A stretch of DNA of 64,000 nucleotides from contig CAWJNZ010000012.1 of NCBI GenBank assembly GCA_963844405.1, positions 62,001 to 126,000 on the forward strand, read 5' to 3'. Below are positions 25,950-35,353 of the stretch, one piece after another (position 1 is the stretch's first letter; every line of letters begins with the position of its first letter). Source of the stretch: DASSUW01 sp963844405. Lineage in GTDB: Bacteria > Actinomycetota > Thermoleophilia > Solirubrobacterales > Solirubrobacteraceae. The position numbers and the translations under genes were made by a program. Under the pieces are notes generated by a model. It saw only the letters and a program-made list of their open reading frames with translations, was not told the DNA's origin and ran no database searches.

Positions 25950-27151
25950 CACATCGCGTCATCATCGCCGGCTCCGGAGTGGCTGCCGTCGAGGCGATCC
26001 TGGCCCTGCGTCACCTCGCGGGCCGGCGCTTCGACATCGATCTCGTGGCGCCCACGCACGCGCTGGAGCATCGGCCCGCCTCGGTGGCCGCCCCCTTCGG
26101 CCTCGGCGCGCCGGCGCCGCTCGACCTCCACGAGCTCGCTCGTCGCTACGACGTGACCCTCGTCGAGGGTGAGCTCGCCGCCGTGAACGTCGAAGCGCGC
26201 GAGGCGCACCTCTCGTCCGGCCAGGCGCGCGCCTATGGCCATCTGCTGGTCGCCGTCGGCGCCCGGCCCGAGTCGGCGGTGCCCGGCTCCCTCGTGTTCC
26301 GCGGTCCGGCGGACATCCCGATGGTCGAGTGGGTCCTCGCCGAGCTCAAGCGCGGCCATCGTGAGGAAGTCGTCGTCGTCGTGCCGCGGGACGCGACGTG
26401 GACGCTGCCGGCCTACGAGCTGGCGATCATGGCGGCAGCGGAGCTGAGAATCACCGACGTGCCGGTCACGCTCGTGACCGCCGAGCCGGAGCCGCTCTGG
26501 ATCTTCGGCGCGGCCGCCGGCACCGCCCTGCGCGAGCTGCTCGCCGATCGCGGCGTCGAGTTGCGGACCTCGGCGCGGGCGGCGCACGTGACCGGCGATG
26601 TGCTGTGGCTGGAGTCGGGCGAGGCACTGATGGCGGACACGGTCATCAGCGTGCCGCGGCTCGTCGGGCCGTCGATCGCCGGCCTACCTTCCGATGCGCA
26701 GGGCTTCCTGCCCACGGACGCCCACGGGTGCGTCATGGGCGCCGATGGCGTGCTCGCCGCCGGCGATGCCACGACGTTCCCGATCAAGCAGGGCGGGCTC
26801 GCGACCCAGCAGGCCGACGCAGCGGCTGAGACCATCGCCCACGATCTCGGCGCACCCGTCGAGGCCCGGCCCTTCAAGCCCGTGCTGCGCGGCCTGCTGC
26901 TCACCGGTGGCGCGCCGCTCTACCTCCGCGCCGAGCTCGATCTCCATGGGACACGCCGTTCGGGTACTGCGAGCCGCGCGCGCCCCGCCGGCGAGGTCTC
27001 GTCGCGTGCGCTGTGGTGGCCGCCGGGCAAGGTGGCGGGGCGCTACCTCGCCCCGTATCTCGCGACGGCGCGTCCCGTCGCGCTCGGCGACGAGCCGCTC
27101 ATCGACCGCGTGGCGTCACGCGCCGAGCATCGCGGCAACGATGCCGACTGA
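25946..27151 (+). CDS. FAD-dependent oxidoreductase, paralogue of the 20920 product
   Basis: A 401-residue flavoprotein with the same architecture as the product at 20920: VIIAGSGVAAVEAILALRHL at the N-terminus, HLLVAVGARPESAV, then GVLAAGDATTFPIKQGGLAT and a C-terminal ALWWPPGKVAGRYLAPYL. It also contains a single Cys, at a different position (DAHGCVMG), so it cannot work like a classical sulfide:quinone reductase. It overlaps arcA by four bases. The link between an arginine deiminase and this oxidoreductase is not an arrangement I recognise from characterised arginine-deiminase operons. Confidence 0.8.
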   Translation: MTHRVIIAGSGVAAVEAILALRHLAGRRFDIDLVAPTHALEHRPASVAAPFGLGAPAPLDLHELARRYDVTLVEGELAAVNVEAREAHLSSGQARAYGHLLVAVGARPESAVPGSLVFRGPADIPMVEWVLAELKRGHREEVVVVVPRDATWTLPAYELAIMAAAELRITDVPVTLVTAEPEPLWIFGAAAGTALRELLADRGVELRTSARAAHVTGDVLWLESGEALMADTVISVPRLVGPSIAGLPSDAQGFLPTDAHGCVMGADGVLAAGDATTFPIKQGGLATQQADAAAETIAHDLGAPVEARPFKPVLRGLLLTGGAPLYLRAELDLHGTRRSGTASRARPAGEVSSRALWWPPGKVAGRYLAPYLATARPVALGDEPLIDRVASRAEHRGNDAD

Positions 27152-27211
27152 CGGGTCAGACGTCCACCAAGTCGTCTGCTCGCGAGCGTCGCCTGAGGAT
27201 CGCCTTTCCAC

Positions 27212-29563
27212 TCAGCCTGGCCAGGTCCAGTCGCGCACGTCGGCCGGGTCGTCGCCGTGCTCGCGCGTGTAGGCGCGGTGGCGCAACCGCTCGTCCGCCA
27301 TCTGCTGGCGCAGCGCGGCGTGCCGGATGCCGAGGCCGGGGACGCGGTCGATCACGTCCATGACCAGGTGGTAGCGGTCCATGTCGTTGAGCATGACCAT
27401 GTCGAACGGGGTCGTGGTCGTGCCCTCCTCCTTGTAGCCGCGTACGTGCAGGTTGGCGTGGTTGGTGCGGCGGTAGGTCAGGCGGTGGATCAGCCAGGGA
27501 TAGCCGTGGTAGGCGAAGATGACCGGCCGGTCGGCGGTGAACAGGGCGTCGAAGGCGGCGTCCGGCATGCCGTGCGGGTGCTCGCTCGCCGGCTGCAGGC
27601 GCATGAGGTCGACGACGTTGACCACCCGCACCTTGAGATCGGGCAGGTGCTTGCGGAGCAGTGCCACAGCTGACAGCGTCTCGAGCGTCGGGATGTCGCC
27701 GGCACACGCCATCACCACGTCGGGCTCGTCGCCGGCGTCGCTGCTCGCCCAGTCCCAGATGCCGATGCCGCGCGTGCAGTGGGCGATCGCCTCGTCCATG
27801 CTCAGGTAGTCGAGCGCCGGCTGCTTGCCGGCGACGATCACGTTGACGTAGTCGCGGCTGCGCAGGCAGTGGTCGGCCACCGAGAGCAGGCAGTTGGCGT
27901 CCGGGGGGAGGTAGACGCGGACGATCTCCGCCTTCTTGTTGACCACGTGGTCGATGAAGCCGGGATCCTGGTGTGAGAAGCCGTTGTGGTCCTGGCGCCA
28001 GACGTGCGAGGTGAGCAGGTAGTTGAGCGAGGCGAGCGGGCGCCGCCACGGGATGTCGCGCGTGACCTTCAGCCACTTGGCGTGCTGGTTGAACATCGAG
28101 TCGACGATGTGGATGAACGCCTCGTAGCAGTTGAAGAGGCCATGGCGGCCGGTGAGCAGGTAGCCCTCGAGCCAGCCCTGGCACAGGTGCTCGCTCAGCA
28201 CCTCGACCACCCGGCCGTGCGGACCCAGGTGATCGTCAGCCGGCCACACCTCGGCCTCCCAGACGCGATCGGTCACCTCCAGCACGGCGCCGAGGCGGTT
28301 CGACGCCGTCTCGTCGGGCCCGAAGAGGCGGAAGGTGCTCGGGTTCGCGCTCGTCAGGTCGCGCAGGAAGGCGCCGAGCACGCGCGTCGCCTCGCTGCTG
28401 CTCTTCGCCGGCGCCGGGACGTCGACCGCGTAGTCGCGGAAGTCCGGAATCCGCAGCGGCTGCAGCACCAGCCCCCCGTTCGTGTGCGGATTGGCGCTCA
28501 TCCGCCGCTGCCCCTCCGGCGGGGGCGCCAGCACGTCGGCACGTGGCGTCCCCTGCTCGTCGAAGAGCTCCTCGGGCCGGTACGACCGCAGCCAGCGCTC
28601 GAGCTCGGCGAGGTGGTCGGGGCGCTCGCGCATGCCGGACAGGGGAACCTGGTGCGACGCCGGGGTCCCCTCGCCGGGTCCGGTCCAGCCCTTCGGGGTG
28701 CGGAGCACGATCATCGGCCACGCAGGCCGCTCGCGCCGGCCCTCCTCCCGGGCGAGGCGCCGGATCTCCGCGATGCCGTCGAGCGCCTCGTCGAGTGCCG
28801 CGGCCATCTCCTGATGCATCTCGGCAGGGTCCTCGCCCTCGACGAAGATCGGCCGGTGGCCGTAGCCCTCCAGCAGCGCGGCGAGCTCCCGGTGTGGGAT
28901 GCGGGCGAGAAGCGTCGGGTTGGCGATCTTGAAGCCGTTCAGGTGCAGCACCGGCAGCACGGCCCCGTCGTTCACGGGGTCGAGGAACTTGTTCGAGTGC
29001 CAGCTCGCGGCCAGCGGGCCGGTCTCCGCCTCGCCGTCGCCGACCACGCACATCACCACGAGGTCCGGGTTGTCGAACGCGGCGCCGTAGGCATGGGTGA
29101 GCGCGTAGCCGAGCTCACCGCCCTCGTGGATCGAGCCCGGCGTCTCGGGCGCGACGTGACTGGGGATGCCGCCGGGGAACGAGAACTGCCGGAACAGCTC
29201 TTTCATCCCCGCCTCGTCCCGGCTCACGTGCGGGTAGACCTCGCTGTAGGTGCCTTCCAGCCACGTGCTCGCCACCACGGCCGGGCCGCCGTGGCCCGGC
29301 CCGGCGATGAAGATCGCGTCGACGTCGCGGTCGCGGATCGCGCGGTTCATGTGGGCGTAGAGGAAGTTCAGGCCCGGGGTCGTCCCCCAGTGCCCGAGCA
29401 GCCGCGGCTTGACGTGCTCAGGCCGGAGCGGCTCCCGCAACAGCGGGTTGTCGAGCAGGTAGATCTGGCCGACGGACAGGTAGTTCGCCGCCCGCCACCA
29501 AGCGTCGATCGCCTTCACCTCTGTGTCGGTGAGAGCGGTCGTGTCCGTGGGCTCCTCTGTCAT
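27212..29563 (-). CDS. xfp: Xylulose-5-phosphate/fructose-6-phosphate phosphoketolase
   Basis: A 783-residue thiamine-diphosphate enzyme of full family length. It cleaves xylulose 5-phosphate (and often fructose 6-phosphate) with phosphate to acetyl phosphate plus an aldose phosphate. Conserved blocks include GHWGTTPGLNF near residue 58, GPGHGGPA at 88-95, GDGEAETGPLA at 175, LHLNGFKIANPT near 215 and HNGFSHQDPGF near 530. Its acetyl phosphate could feed acetate kinase for ATP. ATG 29563 is the most plausible start, though its ribosome site is weak. It is convergent with the oxidoreductase gene and divergent from a DUF4389 gene. Confidence 0.93.
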   Translation of the reverse strand: MTEEPTDTTALTDTEVKAIDAWWRAANYLSVGQIYLLDNPLLREPLRPEHVKPRLLGHWGTTPGLNFLYAHMNRAIRDRDVDAIFIAGPGHGGPAVVASTWLEGTYSEVYPHVSRDEAGMKELFRQFSFPGGIPSHVAPETPGSIHEGGELGYALTHAYGAAFDNPDLVVMCVVGDGEAETGPLAASWHSNKFLDPVNDGAVLPVLHLNGFKIANPTLLARIPHRELAALLEGYGHRPIFVEGEDPAEMHQEMAAALDEALDGIAEIRRLAREEGRRERPAWPMIVLRTPKGWTGPGEGTPASHQVPLSGMRERPDHLAELERWLRSYRPEELFDEQGTPRADVLAPPPEGQRRMSANPHTNGGLVLQPLRIPDFRDYAVDVPAPAKSSSEATRVLGAFLRDLTSANPSTFRLFGPDETASNRLGAVLEVTDRVWEAEVWPADDHLGPHGRVVEVLSEHLCQGWLEGYLLTGRHGLFNCYEAFIHIVDSMFNQHAKWLKVTRDIPWRRPLASLNYLLTSHVWRQDHNGFSHQDPGFIDHVVNKKAEIVRVYLPPDANCLLSVADHCLRSRDYVNVIVAGKQPALDYLSMDEAIAHCTRGIGIWDWASSDAGDEPDVVMACAGDIPTLETLSAVALLRKHLPDLKVRVVNVVDLMRLQPASEHPHGMPDAAFDALFTADRPVIFAYHGYPWLIHRLTYRRTNHANLHVRGYKEEGTTTTPFDMVMLNDMDRYHLVMDVIDRVPGLGIRHAALRQQMADERLRHRAYTREHGDDPADVRDWTWPG

Positions 29564-29649
29564 GGCTGGAGGTTCCCACACCGCTCCGCGCTCGCCTGCG
29601 GCGCGAATGGCCCCTGGCGCACAGCCGTCGCGAGCCGTAACGTGCGCGC

Positions 29650-30294
29650 ATGACCGATGGCCATCCCGTTCAGCTGGATATCGAGTATCCCGACCGTCCC
29701 CTGAACCGCCTGACGACGTTCTTCCGGGCGTTCACGATCATCCCCATCGCGATCCTGCTCGGGACGGTCTCCGGCGGCGAGGCCTGGAGGTGGACCACGG
29801 GCAGCGGCGCGACCGAGACGACGATGACGGTCGTGGTTGGCGCCGGTGGCCTGCTCTTCGCCGGGCCGCTGCTGATGATCCTCTTCCGCGAGAAGTACCC
29901 GCGGTGGTGGTTCGACTGGAACCTCGAGCTGACGCGGTTCTCGTCGCGGGTCTCGCTGTACGCCGCGTTGCTGGATGACCGCTACCCGTCGACCGACGAG
30001 GCTCAGTCACTGCGCTTGGACATGCCGTATCCCGATGCGCGCACGGACCTCAACCGGTGGCTGCCGCTGGTGAAGTGGCTGTTGGCGATCCCGCACTACA
30101 TCGTGCTCTTCTTCCTCTGGATCGGGGCGATCGTGTGCATCGTGATCGCCTGGTTCGCGATCCTGTTCACCGGCCGCTACCCGCGCGGGCTGTTCGATTT
30201 CGTCGTCGGCGTCGGACGTTGGACCACACGCGTGAGCGCGTACGCGTTCCTGTTGGTCACCGATCGCTACCCGCCCTTCTCGCTGGAGGCTTGA
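29650..30294 (+). CDS. DUF4389 membrane protein
   Basis: A 214-residue protein with four hydrophobic segments arranged as two similar halves. Each half ends in a motif of the type FTGRYPRGLFDFVVGVGRW or KYPRWWFDWNLELTRFSSRV followed by VSxYAxLLxDRYP, the signature of the DUF4389 family. Function is unknown; such proteins are frequent in actinobacteria, often as one-gene units. Preceded by CGTAACG 8 bases before the ATG, a variant of the word found at the ECF loci. Confidence 0.85.
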   Translation: MTDGHPVQLDIEYPDRPLNRLTTFFRAFTIIPIAILLGTVSGGEAWRWTTGSGATETTMTVVVGAGGLLFAGPLLMILFREKYPRWWFDWNLELTRFSSRVSLYAALLDDRYPSTDEAQSLRLDMPYPDARTDLNRWLPLVKWLLAIPHYIVLFFLWIGAIVCIVIAWFAILFTGRYPRGLFDFVVGVGRWTTRVSAYAFLLVTDRYPPFSLEA

Positions 30295-30306
30295 CGGACA
30301 GCGCGG

Positions 30307-31536
30307 TCACCGCAGCGCTCGGTCGAAGAAGGCGACGACTCGCCGCTCGTAGTCGGCCGGCCGGTCGCGGATGCCGTCGGTGTGGCGGGCGTCGGGCATG
30401 TTCCAGTGCTCGACCGGTCCGCGTGCCGCCTGGTCGTAGAGGACGTTGAAGTCGCGCTCGATCGCGGTGCCGGCCGAGACGAGCAGGGTCGGCGTCCGCA
30501 CGCGCGCGATGAGGTCCTCCAGCGGCGGCCCGGGCGGGTCGCCCGACAGCACGCGGATCGTGCTGAACATCAGCCAGGACGGTGCCGTGACGGGGCTTAC
30601 GCCATTGAGGCGCTGCCCGTCCTCGAACGATCCGGCGGCGGCGCCGTCGGCGACCAGGGCCTTGACGTCGTCGCCCCGGGCGGCGACCTCGATGAGCACG
30701 TCGGCGCCGGTGGAGAGGCCGAGCGCGCCGATCCGCCCGGGGTCGACGCCGTCCTGCCGCTTGAGGAACGCGAGTGCGCCGGCGATGTCCTTGGCCCAGT
30801 CCCAGCCGTAGTTGTTCTCGCTGCCGTCGCTCTCGCCGCGCCCGCGGGCGTCGTGGAGCAGGACGCCATAGCCGTGGCGCGCGAGCAGCTCGGCGTGGGC
30901 GACGGAGCCCTTGCGGTCGCTGCTGCCGCCGTGGACGACGAGCACCGTGGCGCCGTTCTGAGACGGGCGGTACCAGCCCTTGATGTCGAGCCCGTCGCTC
31001 GCGGCGAACGAGACGTCGCGGTACGCGGAGCTCGGCGGTTCGCCAACCGGCTCGCGCCACTTATGCGACGCGACGATGCCCGCGCCGACCGGGGCGAGCA
31101 CGAAGAGCGCGCCGATCAGGAACGCGGGCACGGCGACGGCGCGCCCGAGCCAGGGCCGGGAACCGGCGCCGCGGTGACGCCACGGGATCGCGACCGCCAG
31201 GCCGACGAGCACGACGCCGCCGGCGACGGCGAGCGCGCCGCTGACGTCGCTCCCGCTCGCGCCGTACTTCTCGATGTGGATGAGGTGGAGCGTGCCGTTG
31301 ACGACCGCGAGGACGCCGAACGAGAACGCGAGCGCGGCGCGCAGGCCGGGGCGGAGCGACGGGAACGCGAGCAGCCCGGCGATCGACGCCGCGAGCGCGA
31401 TCGCCCCGGCCAGCGCATGCTGGCCGAGGCCGAGCCCCGCGCCGCGGTGCAGGAACGCGTCGTCGAGCGCGTGCGCGAGCACGAGCAGCGTCGCGAGGGC
31501 GAACACGAGCGGCTCGCCGGTGCGGTAGCGGCTCAT
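30307..31536 (-). CDS. Membrane-anchored alpha/beta hydrolase (copy 2)
   Basis: A 409-residue protein with an N-terminal domain of about five membrane helices (residues 1-165) and a C-terminal alpha/beta hydrolase. The nucleophile elbow is GALGLSTGADVLIE (Ser in GLSTG), the oxyanion region is VLVVHGGSSDRKGS, and the catalytic His lies in ARHTDGI near the end. The hydrolase faces one side of the membrane next to a polytopic anchor; the substrate is unknown but likely membrane-associated. ATG overlaps the upstream stop by four bases. It is a tandem paralogue of the preceding gene and the last gene of a six-gene operon starting with a histidine kinase. Confidence 0.82.
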   Translation of the reverse strand: MSRYRTGEPLVFALATLLVLAHALDDAFLHRGAGLGLGQHALAGAIALAASIAGLLAFPSLRPGLRAALAFSFGVLAVVNGTLHLIHIEKYGASGSDVSGALAVAGGVVLVGLAVAIPWRHRGAGSRPWLGRAVAVPAFLIGALFVLAPVGAGIVASHKWREPVGEPPSSAYRDVSFAASDGLDIKGWYRPSQNGATVLVVHGGSSDRKGSVAHAELLARHGYGVLLHDARGRGESDGSENNYGWDWAKDIAGALAFLKRQDGVDPGRIGALGLSTGADVLIEVAARGDDVKALVADGAAAGSFEDGQRLNGVSPVTAPSWLMFSTIRVLSGDPPGPPLEDLIARVRTPTLLVSAGTAIERDFNVLYDQAARGPVEHWNMPDARHTDGIRDRPADYERRVVAFFDRALR

Positions 31537-32816
31537 CGGCCCAGCGCCTCGTCGAAGAAGCCGACCACGCGCCGCTCGTACTCCTCCGGCCGCGCCTCGA
31601 TGCCGCCGGTGTGGGTCGACTCGGGGATCTCCCACAGCGTGCTGTTCTCGCCTGCCGCGGCGTGGTAGTCGCGGTTGAGGTCCTCGCCGACGCCCTTCAC
31701 GGGCGCGGCGATCAGCAGCAGCGGCTGCTCGATCTCGGCCGCCAGGTCCGTGAGGTGCCGAGGCGGCGGCTGGTTGGCGAACACCGCGACCGCGGCGCTC
31801 TTGACGATCACGGGCGGCGCGCTGAGCACGTGCTCGAGCGTGCTGAGCTCGTGGTCCATGTCCTCGGCGTACATGCGCGCGCCCGCGCCCTCGGACACGA
31901 CGGCCGCGAGGTCGTCGGTCTCGGCGGCGGCCTCGATCATCATCTCGCCGCCGACGGAGAGCCCGATGCCGCCGATGCGGTCGGGGTCGACGTCGGGCCG
32001 GCGCTGGAGATACGCGATCGCGGCCTTCACGTCCGCGTCACCGCCCCAGCCCCACGCGTTCGGCTCGCCCTCGCTGCGGCCCTCGCCGCGGCGGTCGAAG
32101 AGCAGCACGCCGTAGCCGTGCCGTGCGAGCATGCGCGCCGGCCGCTGGGGGCCGCTGCGGCCGGGGAAGGAGATCACGGCCGCGCCGTTGCGCGAGGGGA
32201 TGTACCAGCCCTCGAGCTCGAGCCCGTCGGCGGTCGTGAACTTGACGTCGTCGTAGGCGACGCCGAGGTGGTTCGGCGGCACGACGGCGCGGGCCACGTG
32301 CGTGGTCGCGTAGCCGTAGGCGGCGGCAGCGATCACCGGCGCCGCGAAGAAGGCGGCGACGGCGAGCAGCGTGCGACGCCCGACTCGCCGGCCGAGGCTG
32401 CCGTCGGTCCGCCGCGTCCGCCACAGCGTGACGGCGCCGATCCCGAGCAGCAGGACGGCGGCGGGGAAGCACAACAGGCTCGTGTAGTCGTCGCCCGAGG
32501 CGCCGACCTCCGTGGCGTAGTGGTAGCCCTCGACCCCGCCGGCGATGCCGAGCACCCCGAGGATGATCGCGAGCGCGCCGCGCCGTCCGCCGCGCAGGCG
32601 GGGATAGGCCCACGCGGCAAGGCCCAGGAGGGCGAGCGGGACGAGCCCGCTGACGAGGTGGTCGCCGGGCGAGATGCCGGGCTCCGGCTGCACGAAGCTG
32701 TCGTCGAGCACGTGCAGCGCGAGCACGGCGATCCCGAGCAGGAACAGGACGGTCTCGGTGGTCCACCCGCCCCGCCGCGTGCGCGGCGGGGCGGGGGCGG
32801 TCATGGTGGCCGACAT
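31533..32816 (-). CDS. Membrane-anchored alpha/beta hydrolase (copy 1)
   Basis: A 427-residue protein with the same layout as its downstream paralogue: N-terminal helices (TETVLFLLGIAVLALHVLDD and more to about residue 165), then an alpha/beta hydrolase with nucleophile motif GGIGLSVGGEMMIEA and catalytic His in ESTHTGGI. The first helix motif LHVLDDSF resembles AHALDDAF in the other copy, showing duplication. ATG 32816 overlaps the FtsX permease stop (TGATG), so it is translated with the ABC transporter. Confidence 0.82.
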   Translation of the reverse strand: MSATMTAPAPPRTRRGGWTTETVLFLLGIAVLALHVLDDSFVQPEPGISPGDHLVSGLVPLALLGLAAWAYPRLRGGRRGALAIILGVLGIAGGVEGYHYATEVGASGDDYTSLLCFPAAVLLLGIGAVTLWRTRRTDGSLGRRVGRRTLLAVAAFFAAPVIAAAAYGYATTHVARAVVPPNHLGVAYDDVKFTTADGLELEGWYIPSRNGAAVISFPGRSGPQRPARMLARHGYGVLLFDRRGEGRSEGEPNAWGWGGDADVKAAIAYLQRRPDVDPDRIGGIGLSVGGEMMIEAAAETDDLAAVVSEGAGARMYAEDMDHELSTLEHVLSAPPVIVKSAAVAVFANQPPPRHLTDLAAEIEQPLLLIAAPVKGVGEDLNRDYHAAAGENSTLWEIPESTHTGGIEARPEEYERRVVGFFDEALGR

Positions 32817-35353
32817 CACTCGTAGTGCAGCGCGTCGAGGACGTTCAGCCGGGACGCCCGGCGCGCCGGCATGATCGCCGCGCCGATGCCCGCGAGCACG
32901 GCGACCAGCGTGAAGCCGATCAGCGTCGGCAGGGGCAGCGACATCGGGACGCCGTAGTCCGACAGCGCGCGGGTCACGAGCGCCGACAGGAGCACGCCGA
33001 GCCCGAGGCCCATCACGGCGCCGATCAGCGCCGTGATGACGCTCTCGTGCCGGATCATCCGCCGCGCCTGGCGGCGCGTCATCCCGATCGCCCGCAGCAT
33101 GCCCAGCTCGCGCGTGCGCTCGAAGACCGACAGCACGAGCGTGTTGACCATGCCGAACAGGCTCACGATGACCGAGAAGCCGAGCAGCACGTAGAGCATC
33201 GCCAGGAAGGTCGCCATGTCCTTCGTGGCGTCCTTCGCGTACGCGTCGCCGGTGTGCAGCACGGCATCGCCGGAGTCCTTCACCGCGGCCTCGAGGCCGG
33301 CGCCGGCCGACGCATCGGCGTCGAGGAACGTGTAGGCGTTCTTCGGGGTCGGGAACGAGCGGTCGAACGTCGCCTGGGCGATGCTGATGCTCTTCAGCAT
33401 CTGCCTGGCCTGCGGCGGGTCGTAGACCCCGCGCACGACGAGCGCGAGCTTCTCGCCCGACGGCGTCTGCAGCGCGAGCCGCTTGCCGACCGCGAGGCCG
33501 TGGTCGTCCGCGTAGTCCTTCGTCACGAGCGCGCCGTCCTCGCCGAGCCCGGCGAGCGACCCCGCGGTCCACTCGAAGCGGTAGAAGCGCTCGATCGTCG
33601 CGGCGTCGATGCCGGTGACGTCGATCTCCTCGCCGCTCACGAGCGCCTTGTCGGCACGCACGTGCGAGGTGGCCTTCACGCCGGCCACCTGTGCCAGCTC
33701 GTCGCCGTCCTCGGCGTCGAACGTCAGGCCGTCCTGGCCGTCGACGACGTAGCTCGCGCGGACCTGGTCGGTCACCGCGTTCTCGGTCGCCTTGCCCATG
33801 CCGGCTCCGAGCACCGCCACGACCGTGACGAGCGTGATGCCGATCATCAGCGCGGCGGCGGTCGAGGCCGTCCGGCCCGGGTTGCGCAATGCGTTGGAGC
33901 CGGCCAGCTCACCGGCGACGCCGCCCGCGCGGCGCGCGGGCCAGCCGACGAGCCTCGCCAGCGGCTTGACCATCCGCGGGGCGAGCAGCGCGATGCCCAG
34001 GAACAGCCCGATCACGCCGAGCCCGAGGAGCAGGCCGACGGCCGCGCCGCCGAGCCCGCTCGCGAACACGCCGGCCGAGATGGCGGCGAGCGACGAGAGC
34101 GTCACGCCGAGCCCCGCCTTGAGCGAGTGTGCGGCGAAGCGCGACGGCGGCAGCGTCGAGCCCTCGCGGACCGCGGCGATCGGCGGCACGCGCGTCGCCC
34201 GGCGCGCCGGGACGATCGTCGCGAGCAGGGTGATCCCGGTGCCGAGCAGCAGCGAGACGATCACGGTCCGCAGCCCGAAGACCGCCGAGGCCTCCGGAAG
34301 GTCGACGCCCATCGCGCTGAACAGGACGAGCATGCCCTTCGCGATCCCGAACCCGAGGAAGAGCCCGATCGTGGAGGCCACGAGGCCGATCACGAGGCCC
34401 TCGAGCCGCACCGAGCGCAGCACCTGCTTGCGCGATGCCCCGAGGGTGCGGAGCGTGGCGAACTCGCGCGTGCGCTGGGCGACCGTGATCGACAGCGTGT
34501 TGAAGATCACGAACGCGCCCACGAACAGCGCGATGGCGCCGAAGCCGAGCAGGAAGTAGCGGATGTACGCCATCCCCTCGTCGATCTCGGCCGAGGCCTC
34601 GTCGGCCTGCTTGGCGCTGTCCTTGACCTCGAGCGTGTCCGGGAGCAGCGGACGCACGGCGCGGACGAGCTCGGCGGGAGAGGTGCCGTCCTCGGCGGCG
34701 ATGGAGATCTGGTCGTAGAGGCCGTCGCGGTCGAGCACCGCCTGGGCGGTCTCCACGTCCCAGGCCACGATGCTGCCGAAGCCGAGCGAGTCGACCTCGC
34801 CGTAGGACACGGTGCCCGTGACGCTGTAGGAGTTGGTCTCGCCCGACGCGGAGACGTCGATCGAGTCGCCGGCCGCGTAATGCTCCTTCTCGGCGGTGCC
34901 GGCGTCGACCACGACCTCGCGCGGCCCTGCCGGCCACTCGCCGGTCTTGAGCTTCAGCGGGCTGAACTGCGGGTTGGCGGCGTCGACGCTGACGCCGAGG
35001 CTCTCGTTGGCGACGGGCTTGCCGTCGCGGCCGATGATGTCGGCGGCGTTGCCCTCGGCGGGCGAGACGATGCCGCCCGCGGCCCCGACCTCGGGCAGCG
35101 CCCGGACCTCCGTGAGCAGGGACTCGGGGATCGTCGTGGAGCCGCTCATCGACGACTCGACGATCTGCTTGCCGGCGATCACGGCGTCGGTGTCCTCGTA
35201 CGACGCGGCGAAGAGACCGTCGAAGGTCTTCTGCATCGTGTCGGTGAGGATGAAGGTGCCGCTGACCATCGAGACGCCGATGACGACGGCGAACGCGGTC
35301 AGCAGTGCGCGGAGCTTGCGCGCCGCGAGGCCCTTGAGCGCGACGGCGATCAT
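32816..35353 (-). CDS. FtsX/MacB-type ABC permease
   Basis: An 845-residue intact permease with two FtsX modules. Landmarks are the first helix LLTAFAVVIGVSMVSGTFIL, a periplasmic domain to about residue 250, ITVAQRTREFATLRTLGASR near 290, TASTAAALMIGITLVTVVAV near 500, and SVFERTRELGMLRAIGMTRR near 750. The product at 17468 is its paralogue, and this intact copy supports the frameshift interpretation there. ATG 35353 overlaps the ATPase stop. It probably moves or releases an envelope substrate under control of the adjacent two-component system. Confidence 0.87.
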   Translation of the reverse strand: MIAVALKGLAARKLRALLTAFAVVIGVSMVSGTFILTDTMQKTFDGLFAASYEDTDAVIAGKQIVESSMSGSTTIPESLLTEVRALPEVGAAGGIVSPAEGNAADIIGRDGKPVANESLGVSVDAANPQFSPLKLKTGEWPAGPREVVVDAGTAEKEHYAAGDSIDVSASGETNSYSVTGTVSYGEVDSLGFGSIVAWDVETAQAVLDRDGLYDQISIAAEDGTSPAELVRAVRPLLPDTLEVKDSAKQADEASAEIDEGMAYIRYFLLGFGAIALFVGAFVIFNTLSITVAQRTREFATLRTLGASRKQVLRSVRLEGLVIGLVASTIGLFLGFGIAKGMLVLFSAMGVDLPEASAVFGLRTVIVSLLLGTGITLLATIVPARRATRVPPIAAVREGSTLPPSRFAAHSLKAGLGVTLSSLAAISAGVFASGLGGAAVGLLLGLGVIGLFLGIALLAPRMVKPLARLVGWPARRAGGVAGELAGSNALRNPGRTASTAAALMIGITLVTVVAVLGAGMGKATENAVTDQVRASYVVDGQDGLTFDAEDGDELAQVAGVKATSHVRADKALVSGEEIDVTGIDAATIERFYRFEWTAGSLAGLGEDGALVTKDYADDHGLAVGKRLALQTPSGEKLALVVRGVYDPPQARQMLKSISIAQATFDRSFPTPKNAYTFLDADASAGAGLEAAVKDSGDAVLHTGDAYAKDATKDMATFLAMLYVLLGFSVIVSLFGMVNTLVLSVFERTRELGMLRAIGMTRRQARRMIRHESVITALIGAVMGLGLGVLLSALVTRALSDYGVPMSLPLPTLIGFTLVAVLAGIGAAIMPARRASRLNVLDALHYE

